This document shows positions 24,382-36,254 of a DNA stretch of 64,000 nt, one piece after another; within the stretch, counting starts at the first letter, position 1; every line of letters begins with the position of its first letter. The notes below the pieces were generated by a model. The model made no database searches. It was not told where the DNA came from and saw only the letters and a program-made list of their open reading frames with translations. This stretch comes from Panorpa germanica. Taxonomy: Eukaryota; Arthropoda; Insecta; Mecoptera; Panorpidae. The stretch covers positions 8,340,721-8,404,720 of the forward strand of contig OY783223.1 in NCBI GenBank assembly GCA_963678705.1, read 5' to 3'. Position numbers and translations under genes: made by a program.

Positions 24382-24453
<72 letters not shown>
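24382..24453. repeat. (AT)n microsatellite, about 72 bp
   Basis: An uninterrupted AT dinucleotide run. Confidence 0.98.
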
Positions 24454-24456
<3 letters not shown>

Positions 24457-25405
24457 GTTTAGTTTAATCTACCGCACTGGTTTTCCTGCGGCATTGTATA
24501 AAAGCTAATTAGGATTACCGCATTTAGTTTTTTTTTATTTACTCATCGACTATCTTTCTATAATTAAATGATTTGTAAAATAACTGAGCGATTTCCTGAA
24601 CAATACGCAACAATGATTCAGAAATAAATTTTTAAGTCATTAGTCAAAATATTGATAAGGCTTGAGCAACGTAAGAATATAATCCTACGGAAAGGTAAAA
24701 CCAATGACAATTTTTCATATGGATTTTTTACAGTTTTTACTTTATTTTTAATAAGAATTGAATTCGTTTCTTATTTCGTCGATATAAATACATAAAAGTA
24801 ATAACCGAATCCTTACAATTTGAGATTAATTAATAATTTTTAAGCTAATCAATTCCACATTATTTGAATGCTTGTTCAAATTAGCTGATAGAAATTCTAA
24901 TCGACTGCTAACTTCATCAACACAATCACGGTAAACAGAGGCTCTTGAAGACGTTTGGCCCTGAAGCGACCACTCCACTCGCTAAATTGATAATACGATA
25001 CTGATCACACGGTTAATTATCGATTTTCTAATTCTTTAATTGATAACTGATAAGAAATTCCTTGAAAACTATTTCTACATCAAATAGGTTTTATTATATT
25101 GTGAAATAAGATGGCATTAAATTTTATTTGAACTGTGGACCTGATGATTGCAAGACACACGATTTTCATCTACTACGCAATCGTAAATAAATTGAAGATT
25201 TAGTGTTCTACGTCATACATCAGTTTTACTCATTCTAATCGATCTAAAAACATTTACTGATAATTTGGAGATTAAGATACACGGTATTCGTCCATATCTC
25301 AATTTACGGTGTCCTTTTAAAGTAGTTCTTTGGAAGTAAGGCGTATGGACCGAGCACTACGGTTTTCGAGATATCAGTGTGATTAGTCGTATAAATGTGT
25401 TACCT
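24454..25405. other. Non-coding, no gene seen
   Basis: AT-rich sequence without supported frames or recognised repeats. Confidence 0.5.
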
Positions 25406-25658
25406 CCCAGTAAACATTTTGGAGTCACTTTTACATCATATTGAAGATGCGTCATGATTTTTTTGTCATAAAAGAGTTCATTTATAGTTCAGTTTCTCAC
25501 ATTTTTTCATATAAAATGTCTACTTTATCGGCTACAGATGGCGAAATACTCCACCTGTCGGAATACAAATGAAGATAAAGTTGATGCGAACTATAATTGA
25601 AGTGAAATAATGAGAGAAACGTCACTAAATAGGGCACTTCACCAAATTGTTTACTGGG
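25406..25658 (+). mobile_element. MITE M, full-length copy (253 bp)
   Basis: It starts CCCAGTAAACATTTTGGAG and ends CACCAAATTGTTTACTGGG, so the ends are inverted repeats (CCCAGTAAACA.TTTGG). The interior matches the other five copies. No target-site duplication is evident. There is no coding capacity. Confidence 0.9.
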
Positions 25659-26325
25659 CTCCGACATTTAGTTATGGATTAATTCCTGATTGATCATTAG
25701 ACCAGTTGTAATTACGCAAATAAGAAATAATAATAAATAATTTTTCAGAGTTTTCATTTAAGTCCGTTACCCAAGTAAGCGAATGCATCTTTTATAGAAG
25801 TTTGTCAGACAACTTCAATGGAAGGAAAGTTACTATAGTTGAGCAATTCGAGTTTCGACCATTTTATTTATTTTTTATATTGTTTTATAGCTCTTTGCTT
25901 GGTGCTTGGCCAAGGAGCAAACTTTTCTGATTGCATCTAGTTCAATACATAAAAAAAAGAAACTCAAAAGTATATGGCTAACTACAGGGTATCCTAGAAA
26001 AATGTTGTCCAAATATTTCCAGTTATTAATTTTAAATATATTTTTAGAACTTAGTAGATAACGCACTTATGCTAAATCTGAAAGTAGTGTTTCGTAGGAA
26101 TTTTATTTGACTTTGATATATACGTATTGTGTTGTAAATGCTCTAGCTGGTCAATAAATATTTGATTGATGCTATTTCAATTACATTATAAAATGAGGGG
26201 ACGTATAAAAAGAGCACTGCTAAGTGTATGTTAAATATACTCACATTGCTATTGCTTAGGTACCCGATCCTTTTGTTCGAGATCACATTCAATACCGCAA
26301 TTTCTTTAGATGTTCGTACTTAGGA
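25659..26325. other. Non-coding, no gene seen
   Basis: No supported feature. Confidence 0.5.
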
Positions 26326-26485
26326 TTGAAACATTTTTGTTTCATAAAAATACTACCTAGAATAGCATAAGTAAGAGTTTTATTAGTGTCGCATTAGTCT
26401 GTACACTAAAAGTACAAAACATTTAGTACACTCATGTCTAAATAATGTCAACTTATAAATGAATATATATAAATGTTGAATGTCG
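26326..26485 (-). repeat. Dispersed repeat A, copy 2 (inverted)
   Basis: Reverse complement of about 186-360, including TGAAACATTTTTGTTTC, AAATACTACCTAGAATAGC and ATGTCTAAATAATGTCAACT. Confidence 0.65.
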
Positions 26486-27099
26486 CATGTTTAAGTCGCA
26501 TCAGTGCGTACGGTAATATTACCTAAAATACAAAGTTTAGTAACCTATTTCACAGCTTTTGAAAAACGCAATAACTAAAATAAAGCATACTCATACTTTT
26601 TAAAGAGTATAAAAGCTTAAGTAGTCTCTTGTTAGAGATTAAAGAAAATATTTCAATGAATTTAGAAACTCCGTGTACTTTAACATCAAAAACATAGTTT
26701 GGAATCAGATAAAAGTATCTAGTACATATTCTGGTTCACAGAGGGCTGGTAAGACAGTAGGACAAGTGGGGGGAGAGAGGGGAAACATCTTCTGTAGTCC
26801 ATCTTACATATTGAGTACAGTTACACATGTATATATATATTTTCTTTGATGGTAAAGCGATTATTCTATAAATCATCTCACATAACTGTCAGCGGAGGAA
26901 AGTTATTTTCTTTATTTCTAAAGATTTTATGCAAATATAGATCAAGACAAGTTGGTTCTGTATAATACTTCCATGTGTACTTACTACCCATGCTGTATAA
27001 ACTACAAACAAGTACATACTTATTTTATATTTCCTTAAAATATAAATATAAAAAACAAACACATATATTCAAGAAATTTTTTTTTTAGCGAGTGGAGAA
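26486..27099. other. Non-coding, no gene seen
   Basis: AT-rich, with a G-rich patch at about 26764-26782 (GTGGGGGGAGAGAGGGG). Confidence 0.5.
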
Positions 27100-27625
27100 A
27101 TTCAATATGAAGTGGACTTATTGGCAAAGAGCAAAAATGAAGTGAAAGAGAAGTGGCAGGGTATGTGGAACAATTCAGAGGAAATTTTCAAATTACAGTC
27201 TTCAGTGTGCGGACGTTGTTGGTGGTGGAAAGTCCAAGGTTCGAGAAGAGTGTTATCACTTATCCCGAGATTGAAGGTAGACCATACAGAGGCATTGGCA
27301 CATCTTAAAAGAAATCACTTGGTTGCAAGAAGATATGTGGGGTAGCAGATCCAGAACATTTGATCTTCCAATGTTCAGAAACGGAAGCCTGTAGAAATAA
27401 TTTGTACAGATTTTTGGTAAAAAAATGGAGTGGTGTTGCCAACGAATATGCAGGAACTTCTGAGAAATCCGAGGTGGCCAGTGTGCTTAGTGATAGACAG
27501 GATATGGAATATAGTGGGTTTAACAGTATAGATGTAATAATAATTAAGATGTAAATGAAATGAATTAACAAGGACGAAAAAAGGACCTTGGACCAAGGAA
27601 GCCCGTAGATTATTAATACAAAAAA
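27100..27625 (+). mobile_element. LINE C C-terminus and 3' end (frameshifted)
   Basis: Two frames, 27112-27345 and 27360-27554, read as one retrotransposon C-terminus split by a frameshift inside the zinc knuckle. The first has DLLAKSKNEVKEKWQ and IPRLKVDHTEALAHLKRN; the second continues VADPEHLIFQCSETEACRNN, giving the H-x4-C end of the knuckle. The 3' UTR ends CCAAGGAAGCCCGTAGATTA and a 9-base A tail. Its GGAAGCCC motif is shared with LINE B 3' ends, so B and C are probably sister families. A 5'-truncated, dead copy. Confidence 0.8.
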
Positions 27626-28390
27626 AAAATGTAGAAGAATTTATAAAATTCTGCAAAGTTCAAGTTCAGCTCGGGTCGGGTACAGAAACGCGAAATGTGA
27701 ATTCCTTTTTATTGTTATGAAATTTTTTAAAGAGTGTATCTATTTTGAAAAACGAAATTACTTTCTTGCCAATCTCATAATTATAAATGTTTTAAAATAA
27801 AGACGAAACAAAACGTCAGGCACTTGACATCTGAGATTGCAAAACAATTGTTTAACATGAAATCAACCAACTGATAACACTACACCGACACGGTACGACA
27901 CGGGGGACGGCGGACGACACAAAGACCGCATTACTCACTACATTCCATCAGGCGTCTTATCAGCATCTTCTAACGACGTTATCAATACACGATGATAACA
28001 TTATGTCATAGAAAATAATAGAATTACGCGTAAAATTAATGAAGCTATTAATAAACCGTTCACAATTATCGGAAAATAAAGAAAATGAGATAAAGAAAAT
28101 TGATTGGAGAATGAAAAACAAAGAGGTTCTTTATTTACACCAAAAACGAGGGAGAGGGAGAGCTGATTTCGATAACAAGTGTATCCAATTGAAAACTTTT
28201 TAAACATCTAATATTTTTAATTAATCCTCGTTTTTATAAGCATCCCCTATCGGTGTTTTCCAGATGAGAGGGAAAGTCCTGCTTCTAGATGGGAAGATAC
28301 TGGAGCCAATGATGAGGAAGGATTCAAGGAGTGTAATTTCATTATTACTCGCGGGAAATTCTGTTCACTTATTACATATTTTATGTATAG
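27626..28390. other. Non-coding, no gene seen
   Basis: A short CpG-containing patch (about 27885-27925, CACGGTACGACACGGGGGAC) stands out. No frame is supported. Confidence 0.45.
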
Positions 28391-28579
28391 TTGAAATTAC
28401 GAGAGATTGGCTGTGACTTATGCTTAAAACAAGCTTGAGCATAGCTTGAAAAAGCACTAATTCTTTTTATAATTAATATAGAAACAAATAAGATAAAATT
28501 CACCACCGTATCGGTAATTTATACGGCTCTTATAAACTCTTTTAAGCATGTATCACCACCGAACTCTTGTAATTTGAAC
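28391..28579. mobile_element. Imperfect inverted-repeat element D (about 190 bp)
   Basis: The left arm (TTGAAATTACGAGAGATTGG, TTATGCTTAAAAC) is inverted relative to the right arm (TTTTAAGCATGTATCACC, GAACTCTTGTAATTTGAAC). The right half also matches 13938-14045. This is typical of a decayed TIR MITE. No coding. Confidence 0.6.
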
Positions 28580-30430
28580 GATTTCTCTTTAATATACAAT
28601 TTTGTACTTAATTTTTTTAATTATTACGATTGAAAATCAAAAGTATGTATATAGCATATTTATGCATATCTGACTAACAGCATGAAATTCATTAAACGTC
28701 TACTTCATTAGTAAGACATATTCGTTTGCTTGCTATATATATTTCAGATTATTTTCACTATATTTTATTTAGTTTATTTATGAGTTATCTCAGTATTAAA
28801 TCAGATAAAGGGTAAAGTGTTAAATAAAACTGCTTATTCAAATTTCATTTCCATTTTTCGGAGTTATCTCACAAAACAACTAGACGATCGATGTAGTTTT
28901 TGTTTTTTACTTTCATTTATTATGTTATGTTCAATGTTACAGTTCAACGATAGTCTAGTTCATTAATAGTACAACTCCAAATAATGAGTTTTGAGATAAC
29001 GACGAAAACAATATTCGAGTTTCAAGTATTACAGCGGTGTTCGATAAGCTTATCTGCATTTTAATTTTATTTAATTACATTTATGAGTTAAGTATCATTC
29101 CCACTTATTTCTTTAATTTTATTTTGTATTTAACTTAAATTGTTTAGCATATGGCAATACGCGTAGTCATTCACAGTACCATTTTTAATTTAATTTATTT
29201 TTTAATTTTTCCAATGTCTTAAGTAAAAAATATGGAAATTAAGAAAAACTGTATTATATTATAACCTCCAAAATGTGACAATCTGTCAAAACGCAGTAGG
29301 ATTTACTTTTAAAAGAATTTTAATGTCAGTTTTTGAAAAATATAGAAGTGAAAACAAATTTTATTACTAATTGTTATTAAAAATAGCAATTTTAATTATT
29401 TCACATACTATTTTGTCGAACTGTTAAAATTTATATTACTAACGATGCATACGCAATAATTAACTAAACTTAAATTAAAACACAACTGTGAAAAGGAATG
29501 CTTAAACGAAAACCTGAAATCTAGATTACAATGTTAAATAAAAACAGTAAATTAAATATCAAAACAGTGAGTGGGAATGAAGCTTTATCTGAATATTCAA
29601 TTTAGCATTCTATACTCTTTTAAGAGTTTACAAAGAGTGGGGTTGAGAGCAACAAGGGTAACCATCCCTTACATGTAATGTAAATATAGTAGTGATTAAA
29701 ATTAACCCTAAAATTGAGTACAATATCGGCCTTCGATTCCGTTAAGCTTATAAATACATATAATTTAAAAGTTTGAATCTCCTGTTGATATAAGCCAAGC
29801 AAGCAGGTAGGAGAGGTGTACGGGGGTTGGAGAGAGGGCAAGTTATTATGAATTGATGAACTCTTGTACACTGTGCAAACATTTACTTAAGGGGAGGACG
29901 AGAACTAAAGACGTGGTACAACAACGGCGACTTATATACTATGGCTGTGACGGTGACGGTCTACTGATGAGGGTTTCACCTCCAGGAGGTTAAGAACTTA
30001 GGACACGAAGACCAAAAGCTCATGCAGTGAACAGAGAACACAGCACATTCATTTTGTCAGTCGTCAATGTTTTATTATACTCGTATTATGCGGTTCAACC
30101 GGTGGTTCCATACAGGGTCTCAAAACTTTATGAAATTCTATAGCGCTGACCACTCTATTTGATATATTTGTAAACATGTTCGATTTCGAAATGTAGCTCA
30201 AACTTATACCGAAAATTTTAGGTTTGTTATAAGAAATAAAATGATTTGAGACAATTATAATTTGAAATAACTAAAACCTGCTCTCTTTCCACTGTGAGAA
30301 ACAAACCCTCATGCACTTAACAGTTATAACACCTTGTTCTCGAGTATAATTATATTTAATTGTTCTTTAAACTATTTAATATTATTAATCACTACCTATT
30401 AATTAAAAAGTAGGATTATTTAACATCAAA
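28580..30430. other. Non-coding, no gene seen
   Basis: AT-rich. An 83-codon minus frame near 29620-29871 lies on a G-rich patch of the plus strand and has no motif. Confidence 0.5.
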
Positions 30431-30489
30431 GTTATCTTTTACGTAAGAAATTAAGAAGATCGTTTCCAGAATTAAAGGATTACTAATTA

Positions 30490-30862
30490 AATTACTAAAC
30501 AAACTAATTAAGGCTCATGTAAAGAAAAAGAGAGATGAACTGGGAATAAGATATAAGAAAATGTACTGGCTAATGGGACGCAAATCCACATTGAAACCAG
30601 TTTGTACATATGGAATATTTCAGCATTCAGGCTTTCCAAAAATAAAGTTCTGAGGAACATAGTGAATGCACCATGGTATGTCCGCAATAGCGATATACAT
30701 AGGGATCTCAAAGTAACTACAGTAGCTGAAGACATTACGAAAATTGCAAGAAAGCACGAGCAACGTCTCCAACACCATCTCAGCGTGGAAGCGCTTCACC
30801 TGCTGCACACGGATGGACTGACAAGAAGATTAAAGAGAACTAAGCCATTTGAGCTAGTATGA
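30490..30862 (+). mobile_element. Jockey-like LINE C-terminal fragment (frameshifted)
   Basis: One frame reads RDELGIRYKKMYWLMGRKST (about 30529-30588), running on into LKPVCTYGIFQ. A second frame from about 30625 reads LSKNKVLRNIVNAPWYVRN, SDIHRDLKVTTV and a final RRLKRTKPFELV, stopping at 30862. The YWLxGR, NAPWYVRN-x-IHRDL and RLKRxxPFEL blocks are hallmarks of the jockey clade reverse transcriptase C-terminus, which has no RNase H. Relative to the usual spacing a short segment is missing after RKST, and a frameshift separates the two blocks. Dead, 5'-truncated copy. Confidence 0.9.
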
Positions 30863-31635
30863 TGACCGACAGAAAAAGAGTATCAACAATGGTTAATACT
30901 CTGACTTCAAAAAAATATTACTAATATTTAATAATGGTTTTTCTCGTACTCTCCACCCCCTGGCTCTGTTTCCATCCATTCTTCCACATGTCCATAACAT
31001 TAGCAAAATAATAACTAATCTAGGTTAACTCACGATCTTTGCTCTAGTTTTATACTCATAAAAATAATATCCGATTGTTCATTAGCGGCAGAAAAAAAGC
31101 AGCACTTTTTGCTTCAATTCCTCTGTCCTTATCAACAGCTAAAACTTTATTTTTCTATTTTGATTGACAGTTAATATAAGATATTATTCACACCACTAAA
31201 TCTTTTCATTGAAATGCACGTTGACAATAGCCGTTCATTGAAACATGACTTTGGTGACTGCATAGCCAAGCCCAAGCCCGTATTAATAACTACATACTTG
31301 TACAGTGTGGCTACACGACCCCTTTATTGTCAATCCCCTGTGTAATAATTGTACAGGGTGGTATTTCTAGTTCTATTAACAATATTCAATATTGTCTGAA
31401 GTTAACCACCAGTCGCAGTCACCAATCAAATCACCGCAGACGTCATATTGTTTGGAGCCAACTACATAATCAGGAGCTCGTAAATTGCATGATTAAGGCG
31501 AAGGTTGCCATGGATGGTTGAATATAAGGACCACCACGTACCTCCGCAAAGGCATCTTTTTCCAGGAAGAGATAATTTGGAATCTTTGTCAATGTATAAG
31601 TCTTAGAGCATATATGTTTCTTATAGATTAAAAGT
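30863..31635. other. Non-coding, no gene seen
   Basis: No gene supported. An ACAGGGTGG motif occurs at about 31352 and again near 13438, without further clear similarity. Confidence 0.45.
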
Positions 31636-32070
31636 GTGTCCAAAATGTGTGCGAGAGAGAAAGGTATATGTTCCTATTTGTTCTCTATGCGTCTGCGTCG
31701 AAAGTGACAGCTGTCTAGATATAATAAATATTATTATTCTATTAAGATATAATGAATATTAAATATGTAAAGAAATTATATTTCTTTTGTTGGTACAAAG
31801 CTCGTCTGTCGGTAAAACAGTGACCGTTTAGTGTAAACATATACTCATGAACGCCATAGAACTGCTGTAGGGATAACGGCCAACACAGTTGATTTTTGGA
31901 GAGGACAGAAGTCACGTTTTTAGTTATATTTATATTTATACATATCTACATTATTCTACATCAATATAATGTCATATTTAACAACTGTCACGTATTATAT
32001 CTACACAGCTCTGACTTGACAACTGTCACTTTCGACGCATGCGCATAGAAAACAAATAGGAACATATACC
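31636..32070. mobile_element. Foldback-like element F (inverted arms)
   Basis: The left arm (31636-31715: GTGTCCAAAATGTGTGCGAG, AAGGTATATGTTCCTATTTG, CGTCGAAAGTGACAG) is inverted relative to the right arm (about 32018-32070: CTGTCACTTTCGACGCATG, AAATAGGAACATATACC). The right half, 31955-32070, is repeated directly at 4251-4365, which continues on through the sequence found in the left arm. The arms are about 50-80 bp around about 300 bp of unrelated DNA. It may be a foldback transposon or two head-to-head copies. Confidence 0.6.
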
Positions 32071-32089
32071 TAAGGTATAAGTCGATTGT

Positions 32090-32345
32090 TTCTCTCCTTT
32101 TAATATCTGCATCAATAATAAAACAATATATACATTTGCAATACATAATTTACAACTTATAGACACGAGTATGGGTATTTAAAATAAAGCGATTAAATTA
32201 GATTCATTGTTAAAGTCAATAAGGTTTTCTAGGCTTTCTAAGTTTTCAAATATCTACTTATAGTCTTTAGTAATATTACAGTTTTGCCTGTGTGATGAGT
32301 ATTTGGAGCATTGAAGAATAATATGTTTTACTGTTAGTGAGCTGA
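32090..32345 (-). mobile_element. LINE E C-terminus and 3' UTR
   Basis: The minus strand reads CKYFSSLTVKHIILQCSKYS, then SHRQNCNITKDYK, a TAG stop, and IFENLESLENLIDF to the ORF end. C-x-[..]-VKHIILQC-x2-Y is the knuckle region of an I/R1-type non-LTR element. A 3' UTR with ACATAATTTACAACTTATAG on the plus strand follows, shared with 38100-38150 and 61310-61340. One internal stop; 5'-truncated. Confidence 0.75.
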
Positions 32346-33034
32346 AGTATTTACAATCTTAAAAACCGTTTGGTTACCTTCGCCTTATTATCTACCTCTG
32401 GTTTCGATGAGTGGGGGTGTGAGGAGATGGGGTATTAACTGAGAAGGTTATAACGGTGATGACTGGAAGGGGTAAACGTTAGAATGTCTTGACTATGTTA
32501 CATTTGTTACGTTTCAGTAGGCATGTGGGGTATTTCATTATGTTACTTACAAATATATGAGCTCTGTTCTTGTACGATGACGTGAATGGTGAAACGAGGT
32601 ACGACAAGAGAAGCTACCAAAATTTAAATGTTAATCATGAATTTATATAAAGAAATAGCCATTTTCAATAAGGGTTGTGCTATTTTCTATATTCCACTAA
32701 CCCCGTGAACACAATCAACAGGGTTGTCAAAAAAACATGCCCCTGGGTCTCTGAATTATCCACTTGATTACGCGTGACTTGAAATACATTTTCTAGGGAC
32801 TGGAAACATCGATGATAACGTCGAGGATACCACAGCGCTGCTCTTGAAAGGAGGTGGTTATATTTTATACTAATTTTTCATCTCGTTACAAGTAATTTAA
32901 ATACTAAGACAATTTAGGATGTATGAAATAGAAAAAGAAAAAATATACACCTATAAAGACATGATTCAAAATTTGGGTGTACTTTTATCATAGGTTCGGT
33001 TATAGGTTAGGCTTTAAATGTCAGAATATGTGCG
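32346..33034. other. Non-coding, no gene seen
   Basis: G-rich patch at about 32408-32432 (GAGTGGGGGTGTGAGGAG). No supported frame. Confidence 0.5.
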
Positions 33035-33424
33035 TTACTTTACATAATTATATACTCCTCTCTCGCTCACCTCACTCTCCTTTAGATTCCCATGGTGTAA
33101 GAAGTGTACATATCTCTTGATAGACATCATTATAAGAGTTGGAGAATATCGGATAAACGCAACCGCATATCCTAACCACCGCGCCATAACTACTACCTGC
33201 AGAGCAACAGCATCAGCATCAGCAGAAACTTTTTTATTTCTTCTGGAGTGTTTTGAAGTGTGGTATTGGTGTACTGATGGTGCGGTGGTATATATGTTGG
33301 CTCGGGGCCCGCAGCTAGTGCCTAACGAACCTGTCGGGGCGCGCATTACGTACGCCTGAGGAATCTCAATGCTCCAGCTGGTGGAAGTTGGGTCCCCAGG
33401 AGTCTGTAGTCTGTGAGATGCCAC
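33035..33424 (-). other. GC-richer 129-codon open frame, uncertain
   Basis: The longest minus frame in this part of the window begins MASHRLQTPGDPTSTSWS and ends at 33035. An 80-codon plus frame overlaps it, so openness probably reflects local GC composition. The segment GTTATGGCGCGGTGGTTAGG (minus strand, near 33170-33190) resembles the start of a tRNA-derived sequence, but no B box follows at the right spacing. I do not recognise the protein. A decayed SINE or LINE segment is more likely than a gene. Confidence 0.25.
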
Positions 33425-33589
33425 GGCCTCATTTAAGACTTACAGATATACACACACATCCCTTAGCTGTACCATTCCCTCTCTCTCTTTCTTCCACTCT
33501 CTTCTACACCTTCAAGAGTATTAATGCTGTTTACGAAACTAAATAACACCTGCTATGGTATTTTCTTATTAACGTTTTCTTTGAAACTG

Positions 33590-33970
33590 TCAAATGCATT
33601 TTTCTGAAAACTGTGTTTCTAAAATCGGTGACCAAGATTTCTCAGAAACGGCTGAACCGATCAGTCTCAAATTTTAACACAAGCTTCTTAAGTATATTTT
33701 TTAATAATCAATCGAAGGTTTTTTCGGTTTATTAATTCTCCGTTTGGTTTTTTCATCTTAGAGATATCGTGGTCACTGCAAGATGCCTTTATTAAAGGAG
33801 CTCCGAGAGATCAGCTATAGCAGTTTTACAATTATTATTTTTACAAACACAAAAATGTTATAATAAAGTTAAAAGTTACCGTAATATGTGTACAAATTTT
33901 TACATTAATACATTGAAAAGTCTTCTCACGAAAAATTCTTAAAAAATCGTTTTTTTGGGCCTAATAACTG
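33590..33970 (+). repeat. Dispersed repeat H, copy 1
   Basis: Directly repeated at about 55285-55672: TTTCTGAAAACTGTGTTT, AAGATTTCTCAGAAACGGC, TGAACCGATCAGTCTCAAAT and ATATGTGTACAAATTTTTAC. The first 80 bp are nearly identical, the rest more diverged. No terminal repeats or frame were defined. Confidence 0.75.
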
Positions 33971-36083
33971 TACGAGTAAATCCTTAAAATAAATTTGTTA
34001 GATGTCTTACTATATAATATATTGAAGAAAATTATGAGGACAGTATCAGTATAGAAATTTGCATAATTCACAATGTTCTTTTCAAAGTAAAGTGCATCAA
34101 CCTTCATTAGCCAGAAAGCTGGAAAAGCGCAAATATTTTTCAGAAAAAAAAATATATATTAAAAATCTAACAATAAAATTAACATTTAGCAAACAAGTTC
34201 AAGTTTCTATAACATAAATATTTTCCAGAACAAATGAATATAAGTCTTGTTCTTAACCCTCTAGCGGCAGAAATAGTAAACCTATCTGTGAGCGAAATCC
34301 CCAAGTTAGCGGCAGGCAACTCCTTCACACGAATATTACTACCAAAAAAATAGGAAAGAAAATATATAGAAGAGAAACCTCTTGCGGTTTTGTTCAAACT
34401 GGCATTGTCGATGGTGGAGTACATCTCTCATCCCTATACAACCCCTCACACACGAACACCAAGGGGTTTGTTACATTTACACATCTTCTATTGCCCTCTA
34501 TCACCCTGGGGGAAGGGTGGTGGGAGAGAGGGGTTCTACATGATCTACTTATTGTATTTCGTGTGGAGAATCGTCAGGGTATAAATGATTTTCTTGTATT
34601 AGAACAGTATTTGTAGCTGAGAATAAAAGAAAATTCAGTGCAGTTAAAGCGACAGGTCTTTTTGATGATGTAGTGAATTTAAAAAGTTGCACTGGTGTGT
34701 TTTAATATTAGTTGAAACCCTTTCAATAACGATAACACAGCATGCGTCATGCGTCATGCGTCATAGGCTGTGCACATCTATTACGTCGTTCTTCCCAGGA
34801 GCAATATACAAGTCAATGTTTCATATTATATTACAAATATTTTGATCGATGCGCTCCTCTCCGCTTTGCTTTATCGTAATCCGTCTCCATCCCCCCTACC
34901 CTTCATGTCTGGAACTCCTGGAGGTCTAAAACAAGTTCAACATGAATTCACAAATGGTCCCCCGTGTACAGTTATATTTTAAAAAGTTTTTCAACGTAAA
35001 AAACCAACGGGGTCGTAAATCGAAAATCTTACGATTAAAGCAAGACCAACAAAAGCTGCGTTACTTAAAAAGATCAGAAAAAAAGGAACAGATTTATTTG
35101 AAGTAATACCGGCGGCGGCCGTTAAATCTCTCATGGGAGCCCGGCAATTACCGATGAGGGTTCGGTACGGCACGGTACAAAAAATATTGCGCTAGCCTTG
35201 CAGATAGTGAATTACTGCAAAATAGCGGATGTACAACGTGCAGAAGATCATATCCGCGTCCACGTCGCGTGGGGAGTATGATGGGGGGAGGAAGGGGTAA
35301 CCTCGATCACTGTGATTTAAGATTTTGAATGCATGACGTCGTGTCTATATGAAAACAATGGATGTCGTAAAATATGGGGTTCTGATAAGAGACAAGGGTT
35401 GGAAAGGAGCCATAGCTGCTACAAATCAAGTAAGTATAGCTGGGCGCACATTAAAGTCAAGAACTACTCCTTGCTTGTAGTGTCCGCCTAACCCAATTAT
35501 ATTAACTTGATTTCAAAGACTGTCTTCATCTGCAATGTGCGCTCAGTCCTAAAGGTAATAAGTGTGTTCTAAGAAACGAAACCATCTCGAAAAAATGTCA
35601 ACGTCGTTTTATTTCTGTATCCCCTGCATATATCACCCAGTTATATATATATACATATATATCTCCTTAAGCGAAACATGTAGACAATATTGAAAAGATA
35701 TTAAAAGATGTTATGTGCGCAATAAGTTTGAATAAGTGAGTTCGTATGAAATATGTTGAAATTGAGTCCGCATGCATTGTCATAGGGGTAGCGTATTCCC
35801 TGGTTCCCCAGTTCCCTGCGCCCATTCTCTTAAGGGTTGGTGGTGGTGGTGGGTGGTGTGCAGTTTGTGACACAATCAACTACTGCTCTCTCAGGGTTTG
35901 ACGAGACGCGTTTCTGACTTAAGCTGTGGGGTTGATAGAGGTACGCGGAGCGAGGGAGGAGTGTCAAGGCAAGGGCACCCTTGAGACGACACTACTTCAA
36001 GACTTTACTGAAACGAACCCCTATGATAGAATAAAACTAACATGGGCGCTGACTTTTTTAAATCTAAGGGCTCTTTCTTGTGC
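33971..36083. other. Non-coding with several C/G-rich patches
   Basis: No gene supported. GC-rich patches lie near 34430-34530, 34890-34920, 35105-35180 (GGCGGCGGCCG) and 35270-35300. Short frames there carry no domain. Confidence 0.45.
34741..34764. repeat. CATGCGT x3 tandem repeat
   Basis: Three perfect 7-bp units followed by CAT. Confidence 0.9.

Positions 36084-36250
<167 letters not shown>

Positions 36251-36254
<4 letters not shown>

Noticed and set aside
33035..33424. 129-codon minus-strand frame as a gene
   Set aside because: An 80-codon frame is open on the opposite strand in the same GC-richer patch, no domain is recognisable, and no splice partners were found.
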